From Candidatus Sericytochromatia bacterium (GTDB lineage: Bacteria; Cyanobacteriota; Sericytochromatia; UBA7694): DNA of 59,604 bases. Below the pieces are notes generated by a model. That model was not told where the DNA came from. It did no database searches and saw only the letters and a list, made by a program, of their open reading frames with translations. The position numbers and the translations under genes were made by a program. Within the stretch, counting starts at the first letter, position 1, and each line of letters begins with the position of its first letter. The stretch spans positions 1 to 59,604 of the forward strand of contig JADMKE010000022.1 of assembly GCA_018780035.1 (NCBI GenBank), read 5' to 3'. This document shows, in pieces, positions 57,880 to 59,604 of this stretch.

Positions 57880-58824
57880 TTAATCAAAAACTTTATCTTT
57901 CCAATTATTTCCTTCGATGGAAACACAGTTGGAGTAGAGTGAAGATTTTTTTTTCGGCAAAATGACTTGTGCTTGAATTTGGAAAGCCTCTAAATTTTCT
58001 TTAGGAATGAACTGAAACATTTTTTTTTCAAACGCGTAAGATCCTGACGGTATTGAGATTTTAAATTTGTTTGATTCCAGTGGATACAGCGTTATTTCCC
58101 AATTAAAAATGAGAATATAATCCATGAAAAAAGGTTTGAAATCTATAATCTCTTTTTTGGATATCTGATTTCCGAATTTACCTTCTATTTGAATCCCTAG
58201 AGAGGAAGTAAAACTCGCTTTTTCCAAAGATATTCCAATAGAGCTTGTTTTGGCGAGCATTTCCTGTGGCTTTTTTTCAATAAATTGTCTCAGGGCATTA
58301 TCATGCCATTTCCAAAGCATTTCTCCCTCCTGTTCAGAACAGTAAATGAGACCATAATATGGAATTTGATCACTCATCTCTTTTAATTTTTTGGATTCTG
58401 AAGTATGACTAAACAAGATTTTAATTTGATCAAAAGAATTCTGAATGATCTCTAAAACACGTTTCCATTCACAGAGAAATCCCTTCCGAGAAAGATATAA
58501 GGGCGATGTGTTATTGAGCAGTTTTTCTAGGTTTCCCTGAACTTCCCACCATTCAGATTGAATAATTAGTTGGTCTGATTCCCACTCCAACATCCACTTG
58601 GCTTTGAAAGAATTACACATGAAATGCGCATTACAATATCCCTTATCAGGATTTGCTAAAAGTGTTTCTAGCATGAGAATAATTTCATCCATTTCATTAC
58701 TTCCCCACCTTATCGGGACAGGAATGGCATGCCAATATATAAAAAAACATTCTTCGCTAGAAAGATAGCCATAAGCAGATCTCCAATCGGAACATTTTTC
58801 ATTTATTTTGTTGTTTAAATGCAA
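57880..58824 (-). CDS. Hypothetical protein, possible immunity-type partner
   Basis: 314 residues from TTG 58824; no ribosome binding site is visible and the frame extends upstream to 58869 without a standard start, so the N-terminus is uncertain. It is AT-rich, unlike most genes here. The sequence is rich in Trp, Phe, Ile and Lys, with GYLSSEECFFIYWHAIPVP near the start and no signal peptide, membrane helix or motif. No family is recognised. It follows the 58870-59493 frame by 45 bp in the same reading frame. If that is a toxin domain, this would be the immunity gene, but this rests on order alone. Confidence 0.55.
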   Translation of the reverse strand: MHLNNKINEKCSDWRSAYGYLSSEECFFIYWHAIPVPIRWGSNEMDEIILMLETLLANPDKGYCNAHFMCNSFKAKWMLEWESDQLIIQSEWWEVQGNLEKLLNNTSPLYLSRKGFLCEWKRVLEIIQNSFDQIKILFSHTSESKKLKEMSDQIPYYGLIYCSEQEGEMLWKWHDNALRQFIEKKPQEMLAKTSSIGISLEKASFTSSLGIQIEGKFGNQISKKEIIDFKPFFMDYILIFNWEITLYPLESNKFKISIPSGSYAFEKKMFQFIPKENLEAFQIQAQVILPKKKSSLYSNCVSIEGNNWKDKVFD

Positions 58825-58869
58825 TAAATTTGGATTATTTGCTTGAATACGAAAAAAAATTTTAAATAC

Positions 58870-59493
58870 CTACCTATCAATAATTTCTGGTAAAAAAGCT
58901 GGATAAGCGTGCACTTCTCCTAATTGTGTTCCTGTTTTTACCTGAACATAGACATGGGTAGGGTTATCAACAATCCGGGAAGGATCAAATATTCCTCCAG
59001 TTCCAGTGGGAGGCAAAAACACATGTGAATGATTGGGCGTTGGAAATTTGAACCATTGTCGTGCTCCTGGGCAGACTTGAGTAGCCAATCGGATAGTCTG
59101 ATTAATATCTAACAATCCTCCTGTTACTTCGTTGGGGCCACCAAAGCGTCCTTGTGGCTTTTGTTGTGAAGTGGCAAATTCTAATGCCTTCGTATCAGGC
59201 CACCCTATTCCATGTTTATTTTTATCATTATTTATAAATTGTGGATTGGTAAGTTTATTTTCTGCACGTCTTTGCGAAGAATCTTCAGTACAGTTGATGA
59301 CGTCAAGTAGATCAGCAAAATTTCCTTTTTGCTTGTGAATAAATGTGTCAGTAATTAAAACACCTTCTACAAACCTAATGACATAAGGCTTTCCTTTTGC
59401 TGTCGTTTGACTTTGAGATGTCGGAATATACTGTGCATTACTCATTTGACCATTCCAAGGATGTTGGATTTGGATAGACGTCAGCGAGGACAA
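58870..59493 (-). CDS. Possible polymorphic-toxin C-terminal domain (5' end broken)
   Basis: 207 residues if started at TTG 59493; ATG 59445 would give a shorter product. The frame also reads as plausible protein back to 59556, including YLFPGQIRLSS, which resembles the end of a LysM peptidoglycan-binding unit, and is then blocked by stop codons (TAA 59557-59559, and two more before the window edge). The rest (PSRIVDNPTHVYVQVKTGTQLGEVHAYP) is an unrecognised domain, AT-rich in coding. The architecture (LysM tail, then short domain, then unknown gene) would suit a secreted toxin module whose N-terminal part was lost, or an orphan cassette. Function is inferred only. Confidence 0.5.
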   Translation of the reverse strand: MSSLTSIQIQHPWNGQMSNAQYIPTSQSQTTAKGKPYVIRFVEGVLITDTFIHKQKGNFADLLDVINCTEDSSQRRAENKLTNPQFINNDKNKHGIGWPDTKALEFATSQQKPQGRFGGPNEVTGGLLDINQTIRLATQVCPGARQWFKFPTPNHSHVFLPPTGTGGIFDPSRIVDNPTHVYVQVKTGTQLGEVHAYPAFLPEIIDR

Positions 59494-59604
59494 TCTAATC
59501 TGTCCTGGAAATAGGTAATTTGTTTGATTAATTTTTAAATCTGGATGAGGTGACCTTTACCCGATTTAGTGGAGGATTCAGTTAAGCACTTCTCCTTTCA
59601 AAGC

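Overview
The window comes from a flagellated, diderm (outer-membrane) bacterium. Evidence: a flagellin C-terminus at the left edge, several lipoprotein signals (esterase, cytochrome c, truncated haemoglobin), signal-peptide proteins that look like outer-membrane beta-barrels, an SLH-domain envelope protein and an alpha-2-macroglobulin. RecG has a long N-terminal extension of the kind found in cyanobacterial RecG. Base composition looks close to balanced in most genes and falls in the signalling cluster and at the right edge. A non-photosynthetic relative of the Cyanobacteriota (Sericytochromatia, Melainabacteria or Blackallbacteria type) is a reasonable but unproven guess. No tRNA, rRNA, CRISPR array, transposase or integrase was seen.

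0-12.6 kb: after flagellin and an orphan LolD/MacB-type ATPase comes a dense signalling block: two OmpR-type regulators, a REC protein with a dead GGDEF domain, then a translationally coupled run of PAS hybrid kinase, FIST sensor, GAF-like hybrid kinase, REC-kinase, single REC, small unknown protein and second FIST sensor. Stop/start overlaps suggest one or two operons forming a multi-kinase phosphorelay fed by soluble FIST ligand-binding proteins.

12.6-19.8 kb: envelope and unknown genes (DUF58, small membrane protein, beta-propeller-like protein, SLH protein, sugar epimerase, lipoprotein esterase). 19.9-27.5 kb: a protein quality-control operon clpP-clpX-lon, followed closely by an EI24/CysZ-like membrane protein with a zinc ribbon, a degenerate TPR/O-GlcNAc-transferase-like protein and a CoA-type Nudix hydrolase.

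27.5-43.6 kb: two glycine-rich proteins with strong terminators, a secreted SnoaL-like protein, a sulfoquinovosidase-like GH31 enzyme, a 1896-residue alpha-2-macroglobulin with an intact thioester, ParE without ParC, ArfB, a cytochrome c lipoprotein, a barrel protein, a BKACE (DUF849) enzyme and a 52-residue gene with a strong ribosome binding site.

43.7-48.1 kb is the most unusual part: a three-gene cassette (TPR/coiled-coil protein, a disordered-head protein with a PD-(D/E)xK-like tail, an unknown protein) lies between two near-identical copies of the 3' end of the preceding gene. The second copy is fused to a decayed copy of the recG 3' end and abuts a multiply disrupted pseudogene with caspase/CHAT-like motifs.

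48.1-59.6 kb: a CPA1 antiporter, recG, a barrel protein, a TPR/O-GlcNAc transferase whose promoter spacer contains a G9 tract (candidate phase variation), a DUF4258 protein, a lipoprotein truncated haemoglobin behind a palindromic operator and tandem promoters, recN, and an AT-rich pair at the right edge resembling an orphan polymorphic-toxin/immunity module. Several genes begin 6-10 nt after a -10 box, often of the extended TGn type, suggesting leaderless transcripts are common here.
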